Origin: Andreprevotia lacus DSM 23236
GTDB taxonomy: Bacteria > Pseudomonadota > Gammaproteobacteria > Burkholderiales > Chitinibacteraceae
Direction: 5' to 3'
Assembly: GCF_900176275.1 (NCBI RefSeq)
Contig: NZ_FWXD01000015.1
Coordinates: forward strand, 1 to 64,000
Length of the DNA: 64,000 bases
Shown: positions 34,244-43,345 of the stretch, piece after piece
Numbering within the stretch: the stretch's first letter is position 1
Layout: each line of letters opens with the position of its first letter
Notes under the pieces: generated by a model
Seen by the model: the letters and a program-made list of their open reading frames with translations, nothing else
What the model was told of the DNA's origin: nothing
The model's database searches: none
Translations under genes and position numbers: made by a program

Positions 34244-34791
34244 GCAGTAGTACCCTGATCGTAATCCGAGGGGCAAATTGCACGAAAAGTCAGGCTGATG
34301 CGGGCACCGGCGCCTTCAGCCTTGGGTACGGCATGCAACCAGTCTTGCTGCATCTCTTGGGACATATAGAGCAGGGAACCGTTTTCCAGCGGAAATACGA
34401 ACTCGCTGCTTCTGTCGTGCTTGCTCCGGAAAACCAGATCGCGCTCCGCCCCTAGGGAAACAATGGCAATCCCTGTGGTCGGCGCCAATTCCGCGCTTGA
34501 ATCTGAATGAAAGCCCATCGAGGCACTGCCGTCCGGATAGAAGTTCATCAGGCAGTTATTAGGCATGAAGCCAAGCTCCAGTTTCAGTGCCTGGCAGACT
34601 TGCTGCAGCGCATCCGGCATGGGCGCTGCCGGATAACTGATTTGCGAATAATTGTAGGCCACACCAAAACTGGCTGTTTTGCGCGCCCGCATGCGCTCAT
34701 CCCAGACCGTGCCATCCAGAAATTGCCGGAAAAGTACATCGGCATCAGGGACAAAACGCGGGCAAATCCGGATCGGTGGCGGCAAAGTCAT
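34240..34791 (-). CDS. AlkB-family 2-oxoglutarate/Fe(II) dioxygenase
   Basis: The protein has 183 residues. It probably removes alkyl damage from DNA or RNA bases by oxidative demethylation. The Fe-binding HxD is in MGFHSDSSAEL, the preceding substrate loop is NNCLMNFYPDGSAS, the second His lies in WLHAVPK, and the 2-oxoglutarate-binding RISLTFR closes the fold. It is shorter than E. coli AlkB (216) and resembles the ALKBH2/3-like bacterial group. The ATG at 34791 lacks a good ribosome-binding site; TTG 34818 is less likely. It converges on the Kef-type gene with overlapping stops. Confidence 0.9.
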   Translation of the reverse strand: MTLPPPIRICPRFVPDADVLFRQFLDGTVWDERMRARKTASFGVAYNYSQISYPAAPMPDALQQVCQALKLELGFMPNNCLMNFYPDGSASMGFHSDSSAELAPTTGIAIVSLGAERDLVFRSKHDRSSEFVFPLENGSLLYMSQEMQQDWLHAVPKAEGAGARISLTFRAICPSDYDQGTTA

Positions 34792-34866
34792 GGCGCAAAT
34801 CTTCTGCTTGGTAATCAATTAGCAATCCATCGTGCCCGCATCACAACGCCGTCTCAAGAAAACAAA

Positions 34867-37491
34867 CTAACTCAGCATCAACGGGTTTGCCCCCCGCCGC
34901 TCCTCCAGCATCGGGGCTGACCAACCCGGCACATTTGGCCGGCCCAGCACGCGGTCGCGGATGCGCTCTACCGACAGCACCACCAGGATGCCCTCGCGCC
35001 CCAGCGCCGGGTCGGGGCGGACGGCGCTTTCGGCCAGTGGCATCTGGCCGGGAAAGAGACCGCCGATGGCGTCGATCTGCCGCAGCGGAATTTCCAGCGT
35101 TTCGGCCAGCGCATGCGCCAGCAGGCCGAACTGCGCACCATCCTCGCCCTGCACGATCACCACCTGGCGGTATTCGCGCTCGGCGGCGCTGCGGCCATAG
35201 CGCAGCTCGTTCTTCAGGTCGAACACCGGCACCGGCCGCCCCTCACGCATCAGCACACCGCGCGCACTTTCCGGCAATCCGGGCAGCCCGGTGATATGGG
35301 TGGCGTCAACGGCTTCGATGACCTGCTGACAGGGAATGCCCAGCCATTCGCCACCGATGTGGAAGGTGGCTACTTGCGCCACCGGCTCGTTGCGCTCGGG
35401 CGCGCGGGCGTGGGCATTGCGGATACGGTCATGCTGCGCCGGTGCTACGGCCTGCTGCACGCTGCCGAGCGGAATCAGCACCAGCGCCGTCACTTCGTTG
35501 CGATAGCCATCATCGCCGCCCTTGTATTCACGATACCCGGCCGACGGGCAAGCACCGGCGGCGTAATACTGGCGGTCCAGCACGATGATCCCGGCGCTGC
35601 GCTGCGTAGCGGCACGCTGCAGCCATGCGGCATCGAGCGCCAGCCGGCTGCCTGGTTGATAGTGCGCATCGGAGCCGGCCAGCACCTCGCCATTGCGGCC
35701 GATGAACAGCGCTGCGCCGCCGGCCTCGGCATGCTGGGCCGGTACGGCGTCGTGCAGCATGGCGGCAAACTGCGGCGCGCTATCGAATACGATGCCGATG
35801 CCGCCCACTACCTCGTCGCTGTCCGACGCGAAAATGGCGGCCGCATAGATATAGGTGTGCCTGCCGCCATACAGCGGCGTGGCAGCAAACGCCGACACCG
35901 CGTATTGCTGCGGCTGCGCCAGCAGCAGGGTGCGCGCCACCCACTCCTCGCCCACCGGCTGGCCGACGCGGCCGGCAAAAGTGGGGTTGGAAACCGCCAC
36001 CACCACGCCTTGCCGGTCGAACACCAGCAGGTTGTCGTACACGGTATACAGACTATTGATGTGCTTGAGCGTGGCGGTGATGGCCTGCCGCGTGGCATCG
36101 CTGCGCGGCGCAGCGGACAGCAGCTCGGCAAAGCTGTGTGTCTGCGCCCACCAGCGGCAATCGTTGGCGCGTTCGTACAGATTGCGGTCCATGATGTCGA
36201 TGGCCAGTGCAGCGCAGAATTCGCTCTCGCTCAGCACGGCAGCGATTACCGTTTCGTGCAGATTGGCGATGGATTGCGCGAATACATCGCTGGTTTGCAG
36301 GCCGGTACGGCCAATTTCGCCCAGCAGCACTTTGGAGAAAGTCGGGTTGCCGCTCTGCTCGTCGCGGCTTTGCCGCACGCGGCCATTCCATACCGAGCGG
36401 TTCAGCTCGCGCTGGATTTGCTCGGCCTGCTGCGGAATTTCGCGCAGCGAGGCAGAGAACAGAGCCGGGCTGTGCATCACTGCCGCGAGCAGCTCGCTGG
36501 CCTGCCCGGCCAGCCGGCCATGACCGGCATCGGCAAACGCATGTTCCAGCGGTACCATCACGTGGCCCAGCCAGCCAGGGCCGCCATAGCCCTGATAGCC
36601 CGTGCTGGCGCGCGTCACCGCCAGATATTCACGCCCACCCAGCCGGGTTACGCGGCAGTCTTCGTCACACACCGGGGCAACGCGCGTGCCCGCAGGCAAC
36701 TGCAGGGCATCGGATGCAGCGACTACCGCGCCATCCGGAGTAATCAGCGCCACCACATACCAGTCATCGTGCTGGCGCAGGTTGGCAAAGATGCGCGCGC
36801 ACTCGTTGTCGAGCCGGAAGCTCAGGCACAACACACCCAGCACCCGGCCCTGCTCGTCGCAAATGCGGTAGGCATAGCACAATACACTGGTGCGGGATGG
36901 AAACAGATCCAGCGCACCGTGATACTCGACATAGGGCTGGCGCGTCTGCAGCGTCTCTGCCAGCAGCCCGGCCGACGTGGCAACCACTGCAACGCCCTCG
37001 TCCAGCCGCGCCAGCACACGGCCATCGGGCGCCAGCAACACCACGTCGTCATACACCGAATATTTGCGCACGTAGTCGTGAAAGCGGCCAACCAGCGCGG
37101 CGCGCTCGCCAGCCACAGCACCCGGGTTATCCAGCTGCAGGAAGCGGCGAACCTCGTCGTCCAGCGCCAGAAAACCGATATCGGCGGTACGCTCGAACAG
37201 ATTGCGCGTGAGGATGTCGATGGCGACCTGCGCCCGCGCCTGCATGTCCTGCACCAGCTTGCGGCGCATTTCCTGCCCCATGCTGTTGAGCAGTACCGAG
37301 GTCAGCTCGGCAAAGGCATGGCGCGTGGCGCCCATGTCATTGGCCATGCCGGACAACTGCCCCAGCAGGGCAAGGTTGTCCCACACCGCCTGCAGGCGCT
37401 GCAGCGATTCTCGATACTCGTTGACGCTGTCCATATGGCGGATCAGCGGCAGCAAACGGCTGTCGAGGGAAATGCCTTTGTAGCTCGTCAT
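34867..37491 (-). CDS. Soluble double Cache/PAS-like sensor fused to a CheW domain
   Basis: The protein has 874 residues. No signal peptide or membrane helix is seen, so it is probably cytoplasmic. Two homologous sensor modules occur in tandem. Module 1 (about residues 65-330) has ILTRNLFERTADIGFLAL and YSVYDDVVLLAPDGRVLARL. Module 2 (about 400-650) repeats these as IMDRNLYERANDCRWWAQ and YTVYDNLLVFDRQGVVVAV. The C-terminal 150 residues are a CheW domain (ATFHIGGEWLGIPCQQVIEA, GRPVPVFDLKNELRYG). CheW couples receptors to CheA-type kinases, so this protein may bring a sensed signal directly into an array without an MCP signalling domain. GGAG stands about nine bases before ATG 37491. No other chemotaxis gene is adjacent; the Pil-Chp kinase lies at 53-59 kb. 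Confidence 0.85.
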   Translation of the reverse strand: MTSYKGISLDSRLLPLIRHMDSVNEYRESLQRLQAVWDNLALLGQLSGMANDMGATRHAFAELTSVLLNSMGQEMRRKLVQDMQARAQVAIDILTRNLFERTADIGFLALDDEVRRFLQLDNPGAVAGERAALVGRFHDYVRKYSVYDDVVLLAPDGRVLARLDEGVAVVATSAGLLAETLQTRQPYVEYHGALDLFPSRTSVLCYAYRICDEQGRVLGVLCLSFRLDNECARIFANLRQHDDWYVVALITPDGAVVAASDALQLPAGTRVAPVCDEDCRVTRLGGREYLAVTRASTGYQGYGGPGWLGHVMVPLEHAFADAGHGRLAGQASELLAAVMHSPALFSASLREIPQQAEQIQRELNRSVWNGRVRQSRDEQSGNPTFSKVLLGEIGRTGLQTSDVFAQSIANLHETVIAAVLSESEFCAALAIDIMDRNLYERANDCRWWAQTHSFAELLSAAPRSDATRQAITATLKHINSLYTVYDNLLVFDRQGVVVAVSNPTFAGRVGQPVGEEWVARTLLLAQPQQYAVSAFAATPLYGGRHTYIYAAAIFASDSDEVVGGIGIVFDSAPQFAAMLHDAVPAQHAEAGGAALFIGRNGEVLAGSDAHYQPGSRLALDAAWLQRAATQRSAGIIVLDRQYYAAGACPSAGYREYKGGDDGYRNEVTALVLIPLGSVQQAVAPAQHDRIRNAHARAPERNEPVAQVATFHIGGEWLGIPCQQVIEAVDATHITGLPGLPESARGVLMREGRPVPVFDLKNELRYGRSAAEREYRQVVIVQGEDGAQFGLLAHALAETLEIPLRQIDAIGGLFPGQMPLAESAVRPDPALGREGILVVLSVERIRDRVLGRPNVPGWSAPMLEERRGANPLMLS

Positions 37492-37608
37492 GCCCGGCTC
37501 CGGAGAGATCATCTGGCCGGCCATCCATGATGGCGGCCCGTTGCCGGAGCAAGCACATGCCATGCCTGCGGCCTCACGACCACGAGCTGCACATGCGGGC
37601 AAAGACAT

Positions 37609-37630
37609 AATTGTTTGTAGTCAGACAATT
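37609..37630. promoter_or_regulatory. Dyad upstream of the sensor-CheW gene
   Basis: AATTGT (37609-37614) and ACAATT (37625-37630) are perfect inverted arms, with partial extension (TG/CA) inward. The site is the most AT-rich spot of this GC-rich gap and lies where an operator for the minus-strand gene would be expected. Confidence 0.4.
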
Positions 37631-37767
37631 AGCGCTTACTGTATGTAAACACCGCGTGCGGGATGCCATGCCACACACGCACCGGCATCGCGCCACGTAC
37701 CCATTCCAGTGCAGCAACAGCACCATTTCCGGGCAGGGCTGCGACGGGGCACGCACGGGCCAGATAC

Positions 37768-37794
37768 AAAAAAGCGGGCTGCAGCCCGCTTTTT
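37768..37794. terminator. Intrinsic terminator downstream of the htrA-type gene
   Basis: The stem AGCGGGCT (37773-37780) / AGCCCGCT (37783-37790) is flanked by A6 and T4-5. On the minus strand it follows the protease stop (37814) by about 20 bases. Confidence 0.88.
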
Positions 37795-37813
37795 CATCCT
37801 CGCCAGCGAGGCG

Positions 37814-38974
37814 TCATGGGTTCAGTTTCGGGCGTTTGCCGATATGCACCTTGAAAGTCTGCAACTGGCCGCTGCGATAGGCCTGCATATCCACTTCCTC
37901 GTCGGGCTTGAGCGCGGCAATCAGGTTGAGCATGGCCGACGAATCAGCCACCGGCTGGCCTGCAATCGATTGCAGGATGTCGCCTGCGCGCAGGCCGGCG
38001 CGGTCAGCCGGGCTGCCGCCCACCACGCGGGCAATCAGCGCCCCCTGCACATCCTTGAGCTTGAACGATGTCGCCAGATCGGGCGTGACGTCCTGCGCCT
38101 CTACACCCAGCCAGCCGCGCGTCACCGCGCCATCCTTGATGATGGCCTCCATCACCTGCTTGACGGTCGATGCCGGAATGGCAAAGCCGATGCCGAGCGA
38201 GCCGCCGCTGTTGGAATAGATGGCACTGTTGATGCCCACCAGGCTGCCCTTCACATCGACCAGCGCACCGCCCGAGTTGCCGGGGTTGATGGCTGCATCG
38301 GTCTGGATGAAGTTCTCGAAGGTATTGATGCCCAGCTGCGAGCGCCCCATGGCCGACACGATGCCCATGGTCACGGTCTGCCCCACGCCGAACGGGTTGC
38401 CGATGGCCAGCACGGCATCGCCCACCTGCACCTTGCTGACGTCGGCAAATTCGATCACCGGCAGCTTGTCCAGCTCGATCTTGATCACCGCGATATCGGT
38501 ATCCGGGTCGGTGCCGATCACCGTGGCCTCGGCGGTACGACCGTCGGCCAGCGCCACCTCGATCTCGTCGGCGGATTCGACCACGTGATTGTTGGTGACG
38601 ATATAGCCCTTGTCCGACACGATCACGCCCGAACCCAGGCTGGATGCGCGCGGGGCGTCATCCCCACCGAAGCGATCACCGAAATAGCGTTTGAAGAACG
38701 GGTCGTTCAGCAGCGGATGCTTGCGCGACTTCACCGCCTTGGCGGTGTAAATGTTCACGACGGCAGGCATCGCGCGTGCAACCGCGCCATGATAGCTGGC
38801 CACACCGCCCTGCACCGGCACAGCTGGCGGCACCGCCGGCACCGTGCTTTCCTTGTGCGGCGGGGGCAGCAGCGCGCTGCCCGGGCGCCATTGCGGGTAG
38901 AGCGTGGTGAGCGCGAACCAGACGGCCAGCCCCACGGTGGTGGTTTGTGCGAAAATCAGCCAGAGTTTTTTCAT
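37814..38974 (-). CDS. HtrA/DegS-AlgW-type periplasmic serine protease
   Basis: The protein has 386 residues. One N-terminal membrane anchor (residues 5-25) is followed by a trypsin-like protease domain with the triad His in [10 protein letters not shown], Asp in [11 protein letters not shown] and Ser in [12 protein letters not shown], then a single PDZ domain (about 285-375; [20 protein letters not shown]). One PDZ plus an N-terminal anchor fits DegS/AlgW-like proteases that sense envelope stress, though the name cannot be fixed without the sigma-E circuit. It is divergent from the Nif3-like gene; the order HtrA, Nif3-like, petABC, sspAB is common in betaproteobacteria. Confidence 0.93.
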   Translation of the reverse strand: MKKLWLIFAQTTTVGLAVWFALTTLYPQWRPGSALLPPPHKESTVPAVPPAVPVQGGVASYHGAVARAMPAVVNIYTAKAVKSRKHPLLNDPFFKRYFGDRFGGDDAPRASSLGSGVIVSDKGYIVTNNHVVESADEIEVALADGRTAEATVIGTDPDTDIAVIKIELDKLPVIEFADVSKVQVGDAVLAIGNPFGVGQTVTMGIVSAMGRSQLGINTFENFIQTDAAINPGNSGGALVDVKGSLVGINSAIYSNSGGSLGIGFAIPASTVKQVMEAIIKDGAVTRGWLGVEAQDVTPDLATSFKLKDVQGALIARVVGGSPADRAGLRAGDILQSIAGQPVADSSAMLNLIAALKPDEEVDMQAYRSGQLQTFKVHIGKRPKLNP

Positions 38975-38999
38975 CGTTTCAATCAATGGGTTTGCGCCA

Positions 39000-39749
39000 G
39001 TGCTGACACGGAATAGCTTGGAAAATTATATCGGACAACTTTTATCCGTTGACCGCTTTCGTGATTACGCGCCCAACGGTCTGCAGATCGAGGGCCGCGA
39101 TGAGATCAATGTGGTGGCGACAGCCGTCACTGCAAGTCTCGCCGCCATCGATGCCGCCATCGCCGTTGGCGCCGACGCACTGCTGGTACATCACGGCTAC
39201 TTCTGGAAAAACGAAGCCCCGGCAATACGCGGCAGCAAGAAAGCGCGCATCGCAAAGCTGCTCGCCCACGATATTAACCTGTTCGGCTATCACCTGCCGC
39301 TTGATGCGCATGCGGAGCTGGGCAACAACGCGACACTGGGCGCACTGTTGGGGCTGACCCCCACCGGCCGTTTCGGCGAGCAGGACCTGGCCTGGCTGGG
39401 CACGCTGGATCAGCCGCTGCCGCTGGCGGCGTTTGCCGCCCGCGTGGAGCAACAGCTCGGCCGCGCGCCGCTGGTGCTGGGCGAGCCCGACAAGCCCATC
39501 CATCGCGTGGGCTGGTGCACCGGTGGCGCGCAAAGCTATTTCCACGAAGCCGCCACGCTGGGCATTGATTGCTTCATCACCGGCGAAGCATCCGAATTCG
39601 TCACCCATCTGGCGGCCGAGACCGGCGTGGCCTATCTTGGTGCGGGCCACCACGCCACCGAACGTGGCGGCGTGCGCGCGCTGGGTAACCATCTGGCGCA
39701 GTCGCTCGGCCTGGCCGTGCACCATCTTGACCTTCCCAATCCGGTATAA
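39000..39749 (+). CDS. Nif3-like (DUF34) dinuclear metal center protein
   Basis: The protein has 249 residues, like E. coli YbgI (247). Metal-binding motifs are visible: [12 protein letters not shown] early and the C-terminal [16 protein letters not shown]. Family members bind two metal ions; a GTP cyclohydrolase type 2 activity has been reported for one member, but the general role is not settled. GTG at 39000 gives [20 protein letters not shown], matching family starts; no ATG fits. It starts 25 bp from the divergent protease gene. Confidence 0.88.
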   Translation: MLTRNSLENYIGQLLSVDRFRDYAPNGLQIEGRDEINVVATAVTASLAAIDAAIAVGADALLVHHGYFWKNEAPAIRGSKKARIAKLLAHDINLFGYHLPLDAHAELGNNATLGALLGLTPTGRFGEQDLAWLGTLDQPLPLAAFAARVEQQLGRAPLVLGEPDKPIHRVGWCTGGAQSYFHEAATLGIDCFITGEASEFVTHLAAETGVAYLGAGHHATERGGVRALGNHLAQSLGLAVHHLDLPNPV

Positions 39750-39755
39750 CCACGC

Positions 39756-40259
39756 ATGACGCTGATTTTCTTTCGCCCCCTGTTCAAACGCACGGCCCTG
39801 CTGGCCCTGATCGGCGCACTGGCTGCCTGCGGCACACCTGCGCCCACCGGCAAGCCGGCAGTGATCATCGCCACACCCACGCCGGTGCCCAGCGGCCCGA
39901 CGCCGGTGCCGCGCCCGTCGCCCGAGGCACAACCGCCGTCGGCCACCATCAACGGCCGCAGCGCCAATGCCGTGCTGGACGACATCGTGCGCTATCGCAC
40001 CGGCCGTGGCATGACGCTGAAAGTGCGCACCGGCAACCGGGTGGAATTCAGCATGCAGGTGCAGAAGGTCAAGGTGCCCACCGAGGCACGCATGCGCTAC
40101 CAGCTGACCACGGTGAACGGCGCGCTGCAACTATCGGCCCGCGTGTTCCAGGTGCTCAATCCGGGCACCAGCCGCGAACAGATCAACGAAATCACTAATG
40201 ACGTTGCCGGCCAGCTTGAACACGAGCTGTCGGGCTATGCGCAAAGCGAGCGACACTGA
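39756..40259 (+). CDS. Hypothetical proline-rich lipoprotein
   Basis: The protein has 167 residues. The signal peptide ends with lipobox LAAC (Cys25). A flexible Pro/Thr-rich linker (residues 27-62, PTPVPSGPTPVPRPSP) likely spans periplasm, followed by a basic globular part (about 65-160) of unknown family. It follows the Nif3-like gene after 6 bp and precedes the petABC promoter. An outer-membrane-anchored role is inferred from the lipobox. Confidence 0.8.
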   Translation: MTLIFFRPLFKRTALLALIGALAACGTPAPTGKPAVIIATPTPVPSGPTPVPRPSPEAQPPSATINGRSANAVLDDIVRYRTGRGMTLKVRTGNRVEFSMQVQKVKVPTEARMRYQLTTVNGALQLSARVFQVLNPGTSREQINEITNDVAGQLEHELSGYAQSERH

Positions 40260-40273
40260 CCGTAACACCGGCT

Positions 40274-40301
40274 TTGAGTTCCCTTGCTGCTCGGGTAGAA
40301 T
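40274..40301 (+). promoter_or_regulatory. Candidate sigma-70 promoter of petABC
   Basis: TTGAGT (40274-40279), a 16-base spacer, and TAGAAT (40296-40301) lie 93 bases before petA. The TAGAAT box follows GG, as do several other gene-start boxes in this window (sspA, hda). Confidence 0.55.
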
Positions 40302-40393
40302 TCGGCCGTTTAGCCTCGGAAGCCGTGCGTCCGGATTGTCGCGCCTAACAATTGATACAGCGGCGAGCGGATTGCTTTCATCAGGGATAAGGT

Positions 40394-40978
40394 ATGAGTG
40401 ATCAACAAGTAGACAACAGCAAGCGGCGGTTCCTGCTGCTTGCCACCAGCGGCGCTGGCGCCGTGGCTGTGGCCGGCGTGGCAACCCCGTTCATCGCCAG
40501 CTTCTTCCCGTCGGAGCGCGCAAAAGCCGCCGGCGCACCGGTCGAGGCCGACATCAGCAAGCTCGAACCCGGTCAGAAGATCGACGTCGAATACCGTGGC
40601 AAGCCGGTGTGGGTGGTCAAGCGCACCCCGGCCATGCTGGAAAGCCTGCCCAAGCTGGACGGCAAGCTGGCCGACCCGAAGTCGGACGGCAGCGACCAGC
40701 CTGAATACGCCAAGAACGAGCATCGCTCGCTCAAGCCGGAAATCTGGGTAGCTACCGGTGTGTGTACCCACTTGGGCTGTTCGCCGACCTTCCGCCCCGA
40801 TCTGGCCCCGGCCGACCTCGGTGCGGACTGGCTGGGCGGCTTCTTCTGCCCCTGTCATGGCTCCAAGTACGACCTGGCCGGCCGCGTCTATTCCAGCATG
40901 CCCGCGCCGCTGAACCTGCCGATCCCGGCGTACAAGTTCCTGTCCGACACCCGCCTGCTGATCGGCGAAGACAAATAA
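40394..40978 (+). CDS. petA: Ubiquinol-cytochrome c reductase iron-sulfur (Rieske) subunit
   Basis: The protein has 194 residues. A Tat-type N-terminus (SKRRFLLLATSGAGAVAV) forms the membrane anchor. The 2Fe-2S cluster is bound by Cys and His of CTHLGC and CPCHGSKYD. In the bc1 complex it takes the first electron from ubiquinol at the Qo site. It is the first gene of petA-petB-petC (15 and 10 bp gaps). Confidence 0.98.
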   Translation: MSDQQVDNSKRRFLLLATSGAGAVAVAGVATPFIASFFPSERAKAAGAPVEADISKLEPGQKIDVEYRGKPVWVVKRTPAMLESLPKLDGKLADPKSDGSDQPEYAKNEHRSLKPEIWVATGVCTHLGCSPTFRPDLAPADLGADWLGGFFCPCHGSKYDLAGRVYSSMPAPLNLPIPAYKFLSDTRLLIGEDK

Positions 40979-40993
40979 GGTCCGGAGAGCCCC

Positions 40994-42346
40994 ATGAGCA
41001 AACTAGAACAAATCGGCAAGGACACCCTGCAGTGGGTGGACGACCGTTTCCCGCTGACGGCGTTGTGGAAAGAGCACGTCTCTGAATACTACGCGCCGAA
41101 GAACTTCAATTTCTGGTACTTCTTCGGTTCGCTGGCCCTCTTGGTGCTGGTGATCCAGATTTTGACCGGCATCTTCCTGACCATGAACTACAAGCCGGAC
41201 GGTACGCTGATTCCGGGCACCAATGTGTCTGTGGCGTTCGCATCGGTTGAATACATCATGCGTGACGTGGGCGGTGGCTGGATCATCCGCTACATGCACT
41301 CCACCGGCGCCTCGATGTTCTTCGTCGTGGTTTACCTGCACATGTTCCGCGGCCTGATCTACGGCTCGTACCAGAAGCCGCGCGAGCTGGTGTGGATCTT
41401 CGGCATGCTGATCTTCCTGTGCCTGATGGCCGAAGCCTTCCTCGGCTACCTGCTGCCGTGGGGCCAGATGTCGTTCTGGGGTGCGCAGGTGATCGTGAAC
41501 CTGTTTGCGTCGATCCCGGTGATCGGCCCGGACCTGTCCACCTTCATCCGTGGCGACTTCGTCGTCTCCGACGCCACACTGAACCGCTTCTTTGCGCTGC
41601 ACGTGATTGCCGTGCCGCTGATCCTGCTGGCACTGGTGGTGGCCCACCTGATCGCGCTGCACGAAGTCGGCTCGAACAACCCGGACGGCGTCGAGATCAA
41701 GAAGAACAAGGACCCGAAGACCGGCATCCCGCTCGATGGCATCCCGTTCCACCCGTACTACACCGTCAAGGACATCTTCGGCGTTGCCGTCTTCCTGGCT
41801 GTATTCACCGCCATCGTGTTCTTCCTGCCGAACGTGTTCGGTTACTTTCTGGAAGACAACAACTTCATCCCGGCCGACCCGCTGAAGACCCCGCCGCACA
41901 TTGCGCCGGTCTGGTATTTCACGCCGTTCTACGCCATCCTGCGCGCGATTCCGTCCTTCCTGGGCACACAGGTATGGGGCGTGCTCGGCATGGGCGCCGG
42001 CGTGGTGGTGATTGCCTTCCTGCCGTGGCTGGACCGCAGCCCGGTGAAGTCGATCCGCTATCGCCCGACCATCTACAAGGTGATCCTCGGCCTGTTCCTC
42101 GTTGCCTTCATCGGTCTGGGCATCCTCGGCGCACTGCCGCCGACGGGCACCCGCACCTTCCTGTCGCGCGTGTTCTCGGTGATGTATTTCGGCTTCTTCC
42201 TCGGCATGCCGTTCTACACCAAGCTGGGCCAGACCAAGCCGGTGCCGGAGCGTGTTACCGACACCAACACCAGCCGCCAGGTCTGGTTCCTGTTCTGGTG
42301 TGCCGTAACCCTGCTCGGCGCTGCCGTGTTTGCCAAACTGGTTTAA
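40994..42346 (+). CDS. petB: Cytochrome b of the bc1 complex
   Basis: The protein has 450 residues with eight or more membrane helices. The two haems are held by His pairs in helices B and D (MHSTGASMFFVVVYLHMFRG and HVIAVPLILLALVVAHLIAL). It houses the Qo and Qi quinone sites. The C-terminal half includes an extra helix typical of proteobacterial forms. SD: CGGAG before ATG 40994. Confidence 0.98.
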   Translation: MSKLEQIGKDTLQWVDDRFPLTALWKEHVSEYYAPKNFNFWYFFGSLALLVLVIQILTGIFLTMNYKPDGTLIPGTNVSVAFASVEYIMRDVGGGWIIRYMHSTGASMFFVVVYLHMFRGLIYGSYQKPRELVWIFGMLIFLCLMAEAFLGYLLPWGQMSFWGAQVIVNLFASIPVIGPDLSTFIRGDFVVSDATLNRFFALHVIAVPLILLALVVAHLIALHEVGSNNPDGVEIKKNKDPKTGIPLDGIPFHPYYTVKDIFGVAVFLAVFTAIVFFLPNVFGYFLEDNNFIPADPLKTPPHIAPVWYFTPFYAILRAIPSFLGTQVWGVLGMGAGVVVIAFLPWLDRSPVKSIRYRPTIYKVILGLFLVAFIGLGILGALPPTGTRTFLSRVFSVMYFGFFLGMPFYTKLGQTKPVPERVTDTNTSRQVWFLFWCAVTLLGAAVFAKLV

Positions 42347-42356
42347 GGAGACGACC

Positions 42357-43133
42357 ATGATCAAACATTTCCGTCGTTTCCTGCTGGCTGCCGCACTGAT
42401 CGCTGCACCGGCTGCATTCGCCAACGAAGGCGGCCCGCATCTGGACAAGGCACCGCTCAACCTGCGTGATGCCGAAAGCCTGCAAGCCGGCGCCACCGTG
42501 TTCGCCAACTACTGCCTGTCGTGCCACGGCGCGCTGAACATGCGCTACAACCGCCTGCAGGACATCGGCCTGACCGAAGCGCAGATCAAGGCCAACCTGA
42601 TGTTCGCCAGCGACAAGGTCGGCGACCAGATGAAGGTGGCCATGCAGGCTGCCGATGCCAAGTCGTGGTTCGGCGCTACCCCGCCCGATCTGTCGGTGAT
42701 CGCGCGTTCGCGTGGTGCAGACTGGCTCTACACCTATCTGCGCACCTTCTACCGCGACGAAAGCCGCCCGACCGGCTGGAACAACTCGACCTTCGACAAG
42801 GTCGGCATGCCGCACGTGCTGTGGGAGCTGCAAGGCGTGCAGGAAGCCGAGTACAAGGTAGAGAAGAACGCCGAAGGCAAGGAAGAGAAGCATCTGGAAG
42901 GGCTGAAGCTGGTGAAGCCGGGCCTGATGACGCGCATCTCCGAAGACGGCAAGTATGACCAGTCCGAATTCGACAAACGCGTAGGCGATCTGGTGAACTA
43001 TCTGGTGTTCATGTCGGAGCCGGCCCAGACCAAGCGCGAACAGATCGGCTATACCGTGCTGCTGTTCCTGCTCTTCGTGCTGGTACCGCTGACGTATGTG
43101 CTGAAGAAGGAATACTGGCGCGACGTGCACTAA
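42357..43133 (+). CDS. petC: Cytochrome c1 of the bc1 complex
   Basis: The protein has 258 residues. Signal peptide (residues 1-20), haem c motif CLSCHG near residue 46, and a C-terminal membrane anchor (about residues 233-250) followed by KKEYWRDVH. It passes electrons to soluble cytochrome c, such as the c4 encoded at the window end. AAGGAG is placed seven bases before ATG 42357. Confidence 0.97.
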   Translation: MIKHFRRFLLAAALIAAPAAFANEGGPHLDKAPLNLRDAESLQAGATVFANYCLSCHGALNMRYNRLQDIGLTEAQIKANLMFASDKVGDQMKVAMQAADAKSWFGATPPDLSVIARSRGADWLYTYLRTFYRDESRPTGWNNSTFDKVGMPHVLWELQGVQEAEYKVEKNAEGKEEKHLEGLKLVKPGLMTRISEDGKYDQSEFDKRVGDLVNYLVFMSEPAQTKREQIGYTVLLFLLFVLVPLTYVLKKEYWRDVH

Positions 43134-43151
43134 GACGACGCGAGCAGTATG

Positions 43152-43181
43152 AAAAAGGCGCCCTGCGGGGCGCCTTTTTTT
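43152..43181. terminator. Intrinsic terminator after petABC
   Basis: AAAAAGGCGCCC and GGGGCGCCTTTTTT form a strong stem (about eight G/C pairs) with a three-base turn and T7, directly after petC. Confidence 0.93.
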
Positions 43182-43303
43182 ATGGCATGCCGGCGCAGCA
43201 GGCTGTGGAAATCTGCTTTTTCGCCGCAGCGAAAAATTCGGAAAACCCCTTATCATTCAAGGAACTAAGCAACACAAGCTGGCTTATCCACAGCACTTTT
43301 CGG

Positions 43304-43309
43304 TAGAAT
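43304..43309 (+). promoter_or_regulatory. Candidate -10 box of sspAB
   Basis: TAGAAT lies 37 bases before sspA ATG, preceded by GG like the petA and hda boxes. The -35 at the proper distance is weak. Confidence 0.4.
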
Positions 43310-43345
43310 CGCTGTTTTGCAATTGTCCACAGGAAAATCCGCGCC

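Larger units (their letters stand above)
37492..37813. other. Intergenic region upstream of the sensor-CheW gene
   Basis: The 322 bp between two minus-strand genes hold the dyad AATTGT/ACAATT (37609-37630) about 120 bases upstream of the sensor-CheW ATG, an AT-richer patch around it that may be the promoter, and an intrinsic terminator (37768-37794) for the htrA transcript. I see no gene. Confidence 0.55.

Noticed and set aside
32162-34276. 704-codon open frame antisense to the Kef-type antiporter
   Set aside because: Same reason; the plus-strand gene has clear antiporter and RCK motifs.
34240-34791. Recent horizontal transfer of alkB
   Set aside because: Composition seems slightly less GC-rich than neighbours, but I could not quantify it and no mobile-element boundary is seen.
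35113-37530. 805-codon open frame antisense to the sensor-CheW gene
   Set aside because: Shadow frame; the minus-strand frame shows conserved CheW and duplicated sensor modules.
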